64,000 nucleotides of DNA, from positions 8,815,340-8,879,339 of the forward strand of contig NC_135183.1 of assembly GCF_041146795.1 (NCBI RefSeq), in the 5' to 3' direction. Positions 26,401 through 37,900 of this stretch are shown piece by piece. Below the pieces are notes generated by a model. That model was not told the origin of the DNA and did no database searches. It worked only from the letters and a program-made list of their open reading frames with translations. Position 1 is the first letter of the stretch. Each line of letters starts with the position of its first letter. The stretch is from Maylandia zebra (lineage: Eukaryota; Chordata; Actinopteri; Cichliformes; Cichlidae). A program made the position numbers and the translations under genes.

Positions 26401-29400
26401 AGTGTTTTGATTTATCCATTTTTTAAAGTTTTCATTGATGTACTTTTATTTCCAGCCCAGTTTCTTCTCTCGTAAACCCAACCGACGAGAGCGTTCCCAA
26501 GAGGAGAGATACAGCCTTTCCAGATGGATCCCCACCATAAAAGATGTGATGGAGGTCAGTGACATCATCATGTGGTATCCTAGCTTGTCTTTGCACCCAT
26601 TGTCTCTGCATTAGTAAGCATCCATAAACTGTACCTTTGCAATTCACCGATTCTGCTAGCTGCTAATGATTGCTAAGTGATGGATTTTATTAATCTATCT
26701 AAAACTAAATTCAATGAAACTAAAGTAGAAACTTGCGGGCTTTGTTGTAGCTCACTTGAGTCCATATTATGCTTTAGACAGTGAAAGTAAAACTGCTCTA
26801 CAGACACCAACACACAGACGGGGTGTAGAGGTTTCAGTTCAGTTGGTGGAATGAACTTTTTCGACACCTGTCAATCAAAGCTTTGAGCCTCTGCAAGTAC
26901 AAATGTTTGAGTTATAAATAAAAAGTTACCCTGGCGCACAGTTGTTATAAAGGATGAATTTATCCATTGCCAAAAGCAGTTTTTATTTCAGGCTGTAAAC
27001 ATTTGTTCATTTCATTGCTGATTTGGGGCATTTGAACATGTGTGAGCTGACTCTGTTGTGTACCCAGCCTTGAGCGGTCATTAGAGTAGTTGATGCCAAA
27101 CTGAACATGTAACTGTATCTGTTTCATTGTGCTACCCCAGTCCTCATCTAAGGGGCATTCATGAGCACAACTATGGAAGCAGAACAAAAGGAGGTTATCA
27201 GATTCGGGTCATCTGATAAGCTGTGTCACACAAGTTTGTGTTGTTCTGTACCGTTTTCTGCATCCTAGCAAGTGTAAACCACAACAAGGCACTAGTTGTT
27301 GCCTTGTTGTTTTTCTTCAGAGGATGGTCCTTCTGTTTCTGTCTCAGTCCCTCAGAACTAGTGTTTTTATTGTCTTATAAGTATGTTGGGTGAAAATCTT
27401 TGTCCTTTGTTTGTGTGAAATTCACTGTGCTGCCAGTTTTTGGTTTTCTTTTCTAAATGTACCTTTTCACTGTGCTTTGTTTTCACTTTGGTAAGTCATG
27501 TGACCTGTCAACCACAAATCATGAAAAGAAAATATATACTTGCTCTTAAAACTCAGCTGCCGAAGCCGTTTCTCTGAAATGGGTGTGGAACTGAGAGGTG
27601 GAAATACCCCCATTAGCAGTTTTCCCCCAAACTCTTCTCTTCACTCAGTCTCAGTTCTGTAAATCCATGTTGTTAATCAGATGGAGTGTATCCAATGAAG
27701 AGGAGGCTCTTAATAGCAAACAAAACTGAGAGGAGCCTTTTAGTAATCATCTTACAGGTTACTGTGAAAATAAGTTTATATTAGATTAGAATCTAACTCC
27801 ATGTTATAGGATCTGTAACATGAGCTCGTTTCTTCTCATCTTCACTTGCATTTCCTGTTATTACATGGAAAAAAAAAAGAAGAAAAACATCAGTGGTCTT
27901 CACCTGAGCACCTGGTTTCCTGTCAAATGCGGTTAAAATGTTTCCTCTTGCAGCAGAAGACAAATTGATTTGATGTGTAGGAGCTGAATATCTGCTGCAG
28001 ATAACTTAAAGCTCGTCTGCTAGTCTCAAGTATTTCTAAGCATAAAGGTGCATGATGCAAAAAAACAGTGAGACTTTGAGTTTGAGGAAAGCAAATTGTT
28101 TGTCAAGCAGTAGCCTGTGTTTTGACATCTACTAATGCATGATGTAGTTACGTTATTATCACACCTTCCCTTGGCACCAAAATTACTCATCATGTGTTCT
28201 TCTGTTAATTAGCTCTGTTAATGGCATGACTTCTGCTTTTAAGTTGTGACGTCACCCACAAAATAAATCGTTTTACAGAGTGACTGAAACTTGTGTTCCA
28301 AATATAAAGAAAACTGAAGTATGTGCATGATGGTCAAAGAGATACACATTGCGTAACATTTAGAAGATGACCACTGGACCATGTGCATATAAATTTAATG
28401 TAGGTAGGACCCCTCAGCGAGTGAAGGTTACTGCACTTTAAAATTGTTACTGGCTTGCAAAACAGATTTGCTCCCCATGTCACATGATCTCTAAAACATG
28501 CGTTACTTCCAGGATGTCGTGGAGAACAAACTGGACACCAAAGAGTGGCCGCACCAGTCCGAGTGTCCTGCTGCCTGGAATGGCTCCGGGGCTGTGAGGT
28601 GGGTTTTTGTGAGTGACCAGGCTGGAACTGGGCTGCTGTTTTGGTTTCTTTCTAACTGAAGAATATACAGTTTAACAACCCTACAGTTTTGTGTTGTTGT
28701 GTCACTTAGTTATGCTTATACAGTCAGTCTGTGTGATTTATCTCTCCACATCCACTTTCTGTTTCTTAGAGGGTTGATTGAGGTGAATGAGGTCGATTTT
28801 CCAGTTTCAACAGTAAGAAGCAGCGTCTGCTTTTTCTTCTTTAAGGCTCTGTCAGTTAATATTTCCGATGCCCCTCCTTCTTCTCCACAGCGCACGGCAG
28901 AAGCACAGAGCCAGCACTCAGGATGACCGCCGGACTGGCTCACGTCTCATCATCTTTGTTATAGGAGGGATCAGCTTCTCTGAGATGCGCTGCGCCTACG
29001 AGGTCACCAGGGCAATGAAAACCTGCGAGGTCATCATTGGTAAGACTCAGTACAAGGAAACAGCTGGACAATGCTTCGTACCAAACAGGCGCGCAGAAAG
29101 TCAGAATGCTGGGAAATATTAGCTTGCAGCACATGAACTAAGGAGAGCTATGATTGTGACGATTATCGGGAAGGTTCCACTGAGTTTTAAGATTACACTT
29201 ATTATACGTTATTTCCTGCTGTTTTACACCCCCTACTGGAGCAGAGCGGAATTATGACAGGACTTTTCTTTTGTTTGTTTGTTTGTTTTTTAATGCAATT
29301 TATTTATCTTTATCCTATACAGGGTCTTCCCACATTTTGACCCCCACCGTTCTCCTGGATGACATCAAGGCCCTGAGCAAAGGACCCATGGAAAGCTTCA

Positions 29401-29426
29401 CACTAGAGGTCGAGACCAAAGCTTGA
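20494..29426 (+). CDS. stxbp3: Syntaxin-binding protein 3 (Munc18-3/Munc18c)
   Basis: Sec1/Munc18 protein that binds syntaxins (chiefly syntaxin 4 in mammals) and controls SNARE-mediated vesicle docking and fusion at the plasma membrane. Nineteen coding exons: 20494-20539, 21867-21916, 22119-22200, 22314-22390, 22478-22550, 22653-22753, 23634-23779, 24241-24334, 24599-24723, 24858-24956, 25043-25100, 25216-25281, 25534-25614, 25770-25905, 26268-26374, 26456-26554, 28513-28598, 28891-29039 and 29323-29426. They sum to 1,779 nt (592 aa), the same length as human STXBP3. Family sequences are clear: [50 protein letters not shown], and [20 protein letters not shown] near the C-terminus. The start [15 protein letters not shown] matches the human N-terminus GLKSVVWQ. 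Neighbour fndc7 is conserved with human 1p13. All splice sites are GT-AG. Confidence 0.97.
25935..26186. mobile_element. Palindromic non-autonomous DNA element in stxbp3 intron 14
   Basis: A 252-bp unit starts TGCTGTCAGCATTAATCTCA and ends with its near reverse complement (...ATTAACGCTGACAGCA). Inverted arms of roughly 65 bp are followed by further GTTAACG/GCTAACG-rich inverted segments. It carries no ORF. The family is uncertain, and no target duplication is visible. Confidence 0.7.
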
Positions 29427-29927
29427 GAAGTTCGGCCCCCACCCCGCTTGTTTCTCTACATCCCTTATCACTCAGCACAGCACACTTATCTTAACTTCCT
29501 CAGTGGAATTGTGAAGGGAATTTCCTTACAGTCATTTAAATAGCTTTTCAATCCAAGCCCATGTTTATAGTGCAAGGTATGAGACGCAGATTTTCCACAT
29601 GAAGACCTAAGAACATGGTGCGATTATGACATTGTGATTTGAACATTTGGATAGTATTTAAATACTAACTGATCTCATCCTACTCTAACCCGTCTGTTTG
29701 TTTGTCTTAAAAATTATGATAATGTTACAAGTTGAAAGGCTTCTAAGAGAAACCTTGAGAAACAGAAAAGTGGTGCAAAGTCGCACATCACTGATGTATA
29801 TATGTATGTAAGCACTGAGTCCCTGCTATGCCATTTTGACTTTTTCACCTCTGTTCATAAACACTTTAATGACTTTTGAAGACTATTTTTAACATTGAGT
29901 ATTTCGTTTTCCTTGAACAGCTGACTA

Positions 29928-29933
29928 ATAAAT
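29928..29933 (+). terminator. stxbp3: Polyadenylation signal of stxbp3
   Basis: The first AATAAA on the plus strand after the stxbp3 stop codon lies about 500 bp downstream, which gives a plausible short 3' UTR. Dispersed repeats begin just after it. Confidence 0.5.
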
Positions 29934-29992
29934 GGATGAAGTGGTTCAAGTCTTAAGAGTTCATTTTGCCTCATTTGTAGACTGCGCAGACT

Positions 29993-30121
29993 GTCAGTCT
30001 GCCCCAGGGCAGCTGTGGCTACAACCGTAGCTTGCCTCCACCAGTGTGTGAATGAATAGTGGCATTGTAAAGCGCTTTGGGTGCCTTGAAAAGCGCTATA
30101 TAAATCCAATCCATTATTATT
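29993..30121 (-). repeat. Dispersed teleost SINE-like repeat
   Basis: The segment contains CAGCTGTGGCTACAACCGTA, CCACCAGTGTGTGAATGAAT and AAAGCGCTATATAAATCCAA, which I recognise as a very common teleost repeat. A diverged piece of the same family in the opposite orientation appears inside the last coding exon of kng1 (52,815-52,890). Confidence 0.6.
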
Positions 30122-30186
30122 AAAACATCAGAATAGCCAGTAAATGTCCACAAGAGAAAACCAACACAAATTTCCTAAATTCCTGG

Positions 30187-30690
30187 CTAAGCCGGGTAAA
30201 CAGCATTAACAGGTCTTTGCATCAGGGTGACATGTAAACACTCACAGCAAAGTCCTGCTTCACTGATCCTACATACGCAACCACTCACACGTATGGAACT
30301 GTATGGTGGATGAAAATCTGACAGTGCTTTTCTGAATTCGTAACTCCATCGGTTTTGACAAGATCTCAAACGGCACTGGCTTAAATGCAAACCCAAACCA
30401 TCACAGAGCCTCCACCCTGTTTTACAGATGGCTGTAGACACTCACTGCTGTACCTCTCTCCTGACCTCCTCTGTACATACCAATTCAAACCAAAAATATC
30501 ATTTTTAGAGTCATTACTCAGACCTGTTGCCACTGATTTTCAGTATAGTTCTTGTGTAATTTGGCAAGCCCCAGACATTTCTCCCTGCTTCCCTTCCTTG
30601 ACTTCCTTGACAGTCACTGAGACCATTTTTGCTGAGGATGGATCAACATCTACAGGGCCGGAAATGAGGAGTGGTGCAAGACGTTAGCAC
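30187..30690 (-). mobile_element. Decayed Tc1/mariner transposase fragment
   Basis: Read on the minus strand, the sequence resembles the C-terminal half of a Tc1 transposase: a tract around CCATCTGTAAAACAGGGTGG corresponds to the conserved Lys-His-Gly-Gly-Gly region, followed by the Trp-Gly stretch. The frame is broken by stops and small indels, and the 5' part and clear inverted termini are missing. An old relic. Confidence 0.65.
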
Positions 30691-30950
30691 AGTGCTATAT
30701 GTTACTGCTAAGGACTCCTGCTAACACTTGCTCTCATTGTTGAAAATGGCTTTAAATTATAAGTGTGTTTGTGTGTGTCCCTCCCAAAAGTAAAAGCCTC
30801 CCAGAGGAAGCAGGAGACCACAGGTACGCATACACTCACATTCATCTACAGTAAAGTGCTGCTCTTGTTCCTATTTTTCTGCTCTCTGTTACCTAATCTA
30901 AACACAGCTTTCAGGAACTTCTCTTTCTTTATGTGTAAACCTGTTCTCAG

Positions 30951-31472
30951 GAAACCAGTGTTAAAGTTCTGCTTTCACTGCGGTCGGTCCGTGTCCATGA
31001 ATCTGACCCTGGGCAGGCGCTGCAACAAGCTCTTCTACTGCTCCAGGACCTGCAAGCTCAACTCCTGGGAAGAAAGACACAAGAAAGAGTGCATCCGGGT
31101 GTCAGGTGGGAGTCAGAGCCTCTCCACCCAACAGTTAGAGCCAAACTTCAGCAGCCTTAAAATATTTGATGACAGTTTGTCACAAGTGCTTTGAATATAT
31201 GAATCACTTATCTGAATAATAAAATGATATTTAGAGAACAATTGATGATGCAGAGAATTTGTGAAATGCTAATTTAGTTTTGGAAGAATAGAGCATGTAA
31301 ATACTGTATTTCTTTCTTTCCAGCATCTGTTAACAGTGCTCAGAAAAATGATGTATCAAAGAAGTCCCAGGGCTTTGTCTGCCATCTTGAAATCCAAAAA
31401 AGCCCCCAGAGTGTCCAGTTCGAATCCCAGAGAGAACTAAAGCTGTTGAGCAAGGCAGAGAAAAAGTTCTAG
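30951..31472 (+). CDS. MYND-type zinc finger protein, C-terminal exons only
   Basis: Two joined exons: 30951-31105 and 31324-31472, with good acceptors (CTGTTCTCAG, TTTCTTTCCAG) and a GT donor, phase 1, ending in TAG. The first encodes a MYND finger: FCFHCGRS, then CNKLFYCSRTCKLNSWEERH and KKEC, which supplies the regular Cys/His spacing. MYND fingers usually bind proline-rich peptides. The second exon gives about 49 residues of Lys/Ser/Gln-rich tail. A small upstream exon (about 30,791-30,825) is possible, but a convincing start was not found; the reading frame is also open back to an ATG at 30,763. The finger reminds me of ANKMY-type proteins but I cannot assign it. It may be a remnant of a larger gene disrupted by repeats, or a short gene of its own. 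Confidence 0.55.
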
Positions 31473-31988
31473 AGCCAAAGCCAAGTCAATGTGATGGAAA
31501 ATTAGAGCCACAACTGATGGATATTAAAATTTCTGTTTCATTATGTCTAATATTGACTTAGCTAATTTAACAAAGCACTCTTAGATCACTTTGTGAGGAA
31601 CTTAAAGGAGAAACGTTCACAGAGGAGCAGGGAGTATTCTTCTGTAATGTGTTTCAGTAAATTAAAGGAGAGAGGAGTTTAATAGTGTACTGTATTGTTG
31701 GGTTCTTAGAGACATGGATTGCAAATAAAAGTGCAAAATGGACTATTAAGGAGTATTAGTACTAAAAAACAAACAAACATGCTGATTGGCCTGTTAGACT
31801 GGTTTGCATTAGCAGCAGGGTTACAGTAGGCTGAGGTTGCTGCCTGTACTTTGCTTCTTACATCATACGCTGATGAGTCAGAGGGACGGACAAACAAGGA
31901 CCAGGAACAGCTGGTGTGACCCAGAGTCAAGCAAGAAGCCACAGAAGGAAGGCTTCTCACAAAATCAGACCGAGGAGGAAGTGGAGGG

Positions 31989-34900
31989 ATGACTGAGGAC
32001 TTGGAGGAGCAGGAAGACGAGCTGCTCGCTCTCCAGAGTATTTTCGATGCGGACGAGTTTGTTCGGGACGAGTCGAAGTCTGCCGGAGAAATCCGAGTAT
32101 GTGTCGAGCTTCCTGTCGGCTTCAGCGTGGCTCTCAGAGAGGGTAAATCAGAGGCGCCGGGGTTGTCAAACACGCCCCTGTTGGACCGAAAAGGTCCGAT
32201 CTGATGTTTTTGGAAAATGTTGGTTTGGAATATTAGGAAGCACCTTTACTGTTACAGCCTTAATCATCTACTTAAGATAAAAATGGGTTTTATGTAGCCA
32301 ATGATGTAAAATGAGTTAAACACTTGTTCTGCATTAGGCGAGCCCGTAACAATTTAATGAGCATGTTTTTGTTGGCATTAAATGGGAAGTATGATGTATG
32401 AATTAAATATATCTATATTAAATATACCTTTGAACAGCTTAATGTCATCAAGCATCATTTATAGCTTTTGCTATTTGAGTTCATGTGACAGAATATATCA
32501 AATATTTTCTGTCGAATACACCCAAATTATTTAAAAACAAATAAACAAACATTACAGAAAGAGATTAGTTCATCTGATGAGCTCGTATTTTTCTTTCTAA
32601 GGTGAAAGTCTGCGTCAGTATGATATTTCCTTCCTTCCACCGCTGCTTTTGAACTTTGGGCTTCCTGAAGACTACCCTTCCTCCTCCCCTCCCTCCTTCA
32701 GCCTCACCTGCAGCTGGCTGACTCACACACAGGTAATCAGCAGTCAAGTCATTGTTGGTCACATGTTCAGCCAGCCAGTGTGTGAGAGGTTCACAGGACA
32801 TTGTAGAGGCTCAGTAAAGATGACAACAATCTATTCTCCCTCTCCCTCCACAGTTGGCTGCACTGCGTGCTCATCTTGCTGATCTCTATGAGGCCACTGG
32901 GGGAGCTGTGGTGCTCTTCTCCTGGGTGCAGTTTCTCAGAGAAGATGCTCTGAGGTTCCTGAACATCCACAGTAAGCTGGATCTTCCTCCTGATGAACGC
33001 AGCACCCTGCATTATAACCAGGACCAACACGATGCTGAACTCTCAGAACCAAAGAACAATTCAGAGCCAGAGTTCTCTGTACCATCCTCGGAAGTTCAGG
33101 AGAATCCTTCAGACGGGAGCAGCGCAGACTCTCAGGGAGCTTCGGCTTTAGACTCCTGCAAGCATGACCAGAATGATCTGAACTCTCACCAGAGCCAGAG
33201 TGATCTAACCTCAGATTATCAAAGAGCTCTTTCTCCAGAGCCTGCACTCCAAAACCAAACCACACACACTCCAGATGTGACAATCCTCCAAGCCTCAGAG
33301 TTTAATGTTGATCTCCAGGATGATCTTTCTTCATCTGCAGAGAAATCCAAGCATCATCAAAGTGTCCGGGAAGATTTCTTAAATGAAGGAGATGCTTCTC
33401 TCTCATCGCTGCTTCCCTCCACCTCCTCAGGCACGTTAGATCCAAGTGAACTTGGAGCTGCTTCTCTGCCGGTCCAGCCCACAGATTCTCCTCAGAGTGA
33501 AGAGCAAACCCTCTCTGGTCTCTTTTTATCTCCATCACAGACTCTGCTGTCCCACATTTTGATTTATGATGCGGCCCAGAAACACAAAGTGTTTGCCACC
33601 ACTTTCTTTGACTGCGGGGTTTGTTTTATGGGCCGACTCGGGTCCGAGTGCGTGAAGCTGTCACCGTGTGGCCACGTCTTCTGCCGGGCCTGTCTCTGCG
33701 AGTTCTGTACGGTTCAGATCACAGAGGGGAACGTCCGGGGTGTCACCTGTCCTCAGGCAGACTGCGCTGGTGCCCCTACACCTGCACAGGTAGAAGCTAC
33801 ACGCAGCCTTCAACCTGCAGAATGGTTTCAACAACTGTAGTGTTTGGTCCTTTTATCTAATATCAAAACCAGTGTTGGTCAAGTTACTTGAAAAAAGTAA
33901 TCAGTAATTAATTACTGATTACTCCCCCCAAAAAGTAATCCCGTTACTTTACTGATTACTTATTTTCAAAAGTAATTAATTACTTAGTTACTTAGTTACT
34001 TTTTAAAAACACGATTTACAACCTGAAGAGGTGATAAAGTGATAGATCTTTCAGCCCAATTCTACTTTTTCTACATAATCCATCATACAAAATGTAATCA
34101 AATGGAAAAGTCTCTTTTTTTAACTTGTTTTATCAGTTTTAATCTTTTAACTTTATGCATCAAGCAAAACATTTAATTATATGCAACATTCTCTGACTTG
34201 AATAAATTAGTTTAACATTTAAACCTATTTTCTACACATTCCAGCACATAAAATAAAATATTTTTTGTGTTTTCACTCACTCTTTCAAACAGATGCAAGT
34301 AAAACACAGCAGAAAATAAATAAAGTCAAAGACTCAGCGGTCCTTTTGCTCTATTTTCACCTGTAAAGCAGGAGCAGGGTAGGCGGAGGGTTACCCTGGT
34401 GTAGGTGTGCTGCGGTCAGTTGAAGAATCCGCGCGAGTGTCTGTGAGTTTCCCATCACGTCGTAGCTACTCGGTGCTTGCTCGGAAGTTTAGGGGTTTTT
34501 TTCGCTGTAAAAAGAAGTTTTCTTCCCACGCACGATGGACGCTAATGTTTTTGTCACTTTTTATGGAATCAAACTCAAAGTAAGGTCAGTACTTCCACAC
34601 TTTAAACGCTGCACGCTCATACTCTCTCCCGCACTCGATATATTATCTATTGTTGATCTGCACACAGCTGTTGTCACCAACGTCGCACTTGCTTATGTCA
34701 CTGTCATAAGACATTCTCGCAAAAAAAAATCACGGTTTTAGTAACGCAGTAACGCAGCGTTCCTACGGGAAAGTAACGGTAATCTAATTACCGATTTTGC
34801 AATAGTAATCCCTTACTTTACTCGTTACTTGAAAAAAAGTAATCAGATTACAGTAACGCGTTACAAGTAACGCGTTACTGCCCATCTCTGATCAAAACAC

Positions 34901-37900
34901 ATTTTAAAAGCTGTTAAAAATAGCTACAGGTAGAAGGATCAAGGACAGAGGAGACAAGGAGAACTGATGACTGTCCTTTCTTGTCAAATAGAATAGAATA
35001 GAATAGAATAGAATAATCCTTTAATTGTCTCACACGGGGAAATTTGGTTTTAACAGCAGCCAGAAAGACCCATATACAAACAAACAGTACACAGAACAGA
35101 AACATACACAATATTTCTTACATATTTACATTAAGGACAATGGTTACTATAAACAGAGTACTGTACAGTTATTAAATTAAATAAAAATAACTACAGATAA
35201 GAAGCAAACCAGGTTGCAGTGTGAATCGGTTGATTAACTTATTGCAGTTACAGCGCAGATGTAAACATCTATGTTTGTTGGGAGCAGTTCTGATTGTACA
35301 GTCTGACAGCTGCAGGGAGGAAGGACCTGCGGAAATGCTCCTTCATGCATCTAGGATGCAGCAGTCTGTCACTGAAGGAGCTCTGCAGTTCAGCAACATG
35401 CATGGAGTGGGAGACTCTGTCCATCAGAGATGTTATTTTGGCCAGAGTCCTTCTGTCTCCCACCACCTGCACTTGGTCCTGGGTGCATCCCAGAACAGAG
35501 CTGGCCTTCCTGATGAGTTTATCCAACCTCTTCCTCTCAGCTGCCGATAAACTGCTGCTCCAACATACAACACTGTAAAAAATGACGGATGTCACCACAG
35601 AGTCATAGAAAGTCTTTAAAAGCGCTCCCTGTACTCCAAATGACCTCAGCTGCCTCAGCAGGTAGAGTCTGCTCTGACCTTTCCTGTAAAGAGCATCAGA
35701 GTTGTGGCTCCAGTCCAGTTTATTATTCAGGTGAACACCCAGGTACCTATAAGAGTCCACTATCTCAATGTCCACTCCCTGGATGTTCACCGGTGTCAGT
35801 GTGGTGGGTCTGCGTCTCCGGAAGTCCACCACCAATTCCTTGGTTTTCCCGGCGTTGATCAGCAGGTGGCTCTGCTGACACCAGTCTACAAAGTCCAGAG
35901 TCCACCGTCTGTACTCTGAGTCGTCCTCACCTGTGATGAGGCCGACTATGGCAGAGTCGTCAGAGAACTTCTGTAGGTGGCAGTGTGGAGAGGGTGAAGA
36001 GGACGGTGACGGCACCCTGTGGGGCCCCCATACTGCAGACCAGCGTGTCAGAGACACAGCCCTGTGACCTCACATACTGTGGGCGTCCTGTGAGGTAGTC
36101 CAGTATCCACTGGGACATGTGTTGGTCCACTCCCGATAGCTCCAGCTAAACAGTGCTTCCAGGCTTCTCCAGGTGAGTCAGAGCTCGGTGCAGGAGGTAG
36201 ATGATGGCGTCCTCCACCCCAATGCCAGGCTGGTAAGCAAACTGTAGCGGATCCAATGAAGACCTCACCAGGGGGCGCAGATGGTTTAGAACCAACCTCT
36301 CGAGGTTCTTCATCAGATGCGATGTCAGGGGTACTGGCCTGTAGCTGCTGAGGTCCTTGGGATGGGAGGTCTTTGGTACCGGTACCACACAGGATGTCTT
36401 CCACAGCTGTGATACTTTCCCCAGTGACAGGCTCAGGTTGAGCAGATATCCTAGGATGCCACACAGTTCATCTGCGCAGCATCTCAGGAGCCTGGAGCTG
36501 ATGCCATCTGGACCTGCAGCCTTCCGCACCTTGATCTTGCGAAGCTCGTTCCTCACTTGAAGTGCTGAGATAGAAAGAATGGATTTTGGGGGAGGGTGGT
36601 GTATGTTGGAGTCCACAGAAGCCGGGGGTGGGTGTAATGACTGGGAGCTGGGAGGCGTGAAGCTGAGAGTTGTGAAGTCCTGAGATGAAGGAGAGGCAGT
36701 CCCTGAAGGAGATTGCAGCAGGGGGGGACGATGCTGTGGGAGGGGTGGGTGGTTGATCAAACCTATTAAAATATTATTTAGGTCATTCACCCACCCCAAG
36801 TCTCCTGCAGCCTGAGGGGTTGGTTTTTGTCCTGAGATTGTCTTCAGGCTGTTCCAAACCCCTCTGATGTTGTCCTGTTGCAGCTGCTCTTCCATCTTCC
36901 TCCTGTAGTTTTCATTTCCTTGCCTTATCTTCCATTTCAGCTTCTTCTGGACGACTCTCAGCTCCTGTTCGTGTCCAGATCTAAAGACTCTCTTCTTCTC
37001 CTTGAGGAGAGCTTTAATTTCAGGATTTATCGATGGCTTGTTGTTAGAAAAACACCATACCTTTTTGATGGCTACGGTGTTCATGTAATCTGTAATGCAG
37101 TCTGTGATGCTGTTGAGGTCATCCTCCAGGGGGCTGCAGAGGTTGTCCCACACAGTAGAACGGAAACAGTCCCTCGGGGCCTCTTCAGTCTCTGCTGACC
37201 ATTTCCTTACTGTGCGTTTCAAACACAGAGGTTTCAAATGAAACCTCTGTGTTTGAATTTCGATCAGCTGACCTCAGTCTCACTTTGTGTCTCTGCTTGT
37301 TCATCTCTGTTGTGTTTGTAGGTGCAGAGTCTGGTAGGGGAGAAGCTGTTTGACCGCTATGACCGTCTCCTGCTGCAGAAGACTCTGGACAGCATGTCTG
37401 GTCTGTTTTCTTTCTGTTGCTGTTATACTGATTGTGTGATGAAGGCTTTCATAGACTGATCAGAATCTATTTATTACATTTCTGGGTTAGACCTGGTAAA
37501 AAGAACATCTTTAGCTCTTTTTCATAAATATCTCATTTCTTTTGGCATCTTTTTGTCTCGTAGATGTGACGTACTGCCCTCGAACATCCTGCGGCTCTGC
37601 CGTGATTTTGGAGAAATCCAGCAAGGCAGCACTTTGCTCTGAGTGCGGCTTTGCCTTCTGCGTCATATGCAGAAAAACATACCATGGAACGGGGAAGTGT
37701 GAGACCAAGAAAAAATATGCTGAAAGATATATAATAGACCTGCCACAGTCACAAGGTACACAGCTGTGTGACCACAAGAAAAAGGTTTCAAAGAATAATG
37801 AAAATGACAACATCCAGTCACAGTAAATGTAAAACTGTTTCACAAATGAGACTTTGGAGGTTTGAAAGTACAGGAGGTAACTGGATGATTGCTTTGAGTC

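Larger units (their letters stand above)
34985..37257 (-). mobile_element. 5'-truncated Rex1/L2/CR1-like LINE
   Basis: Minus-strand reverse transcriptase reads as two long ORFs in different frames (36146-37237 and 35269-36057). Diagnostic blocks are KVRKAAGPDGISSRLLRCCA, LSSYRPVPLTSHLMKNLERL, LDPLQFAYQPGIGVEDAIIY and the FSDD active-site variant (LQKFSDDSAIVG). The C-terminal part contains VDSYRYLGVHLNNKLDWSHN. The endonuclease half is missing. The 3' end carries a UTR with CACACGGGGAAATT (reading the plus strand) and a GAATA repeat tail at 34,988-35,015. One frame change near 36,060-36,140 shows it is dead. It lies in the intron between RING1 and IBR exons, antisense to the host gene. Confidence 0.9.

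Noticed and set aside
35221-35919. Plus-strand ORFs opposite the LINE reverse transcriptase
   Set aside because: Antisense shadows of the minus-strand LINE coding region.
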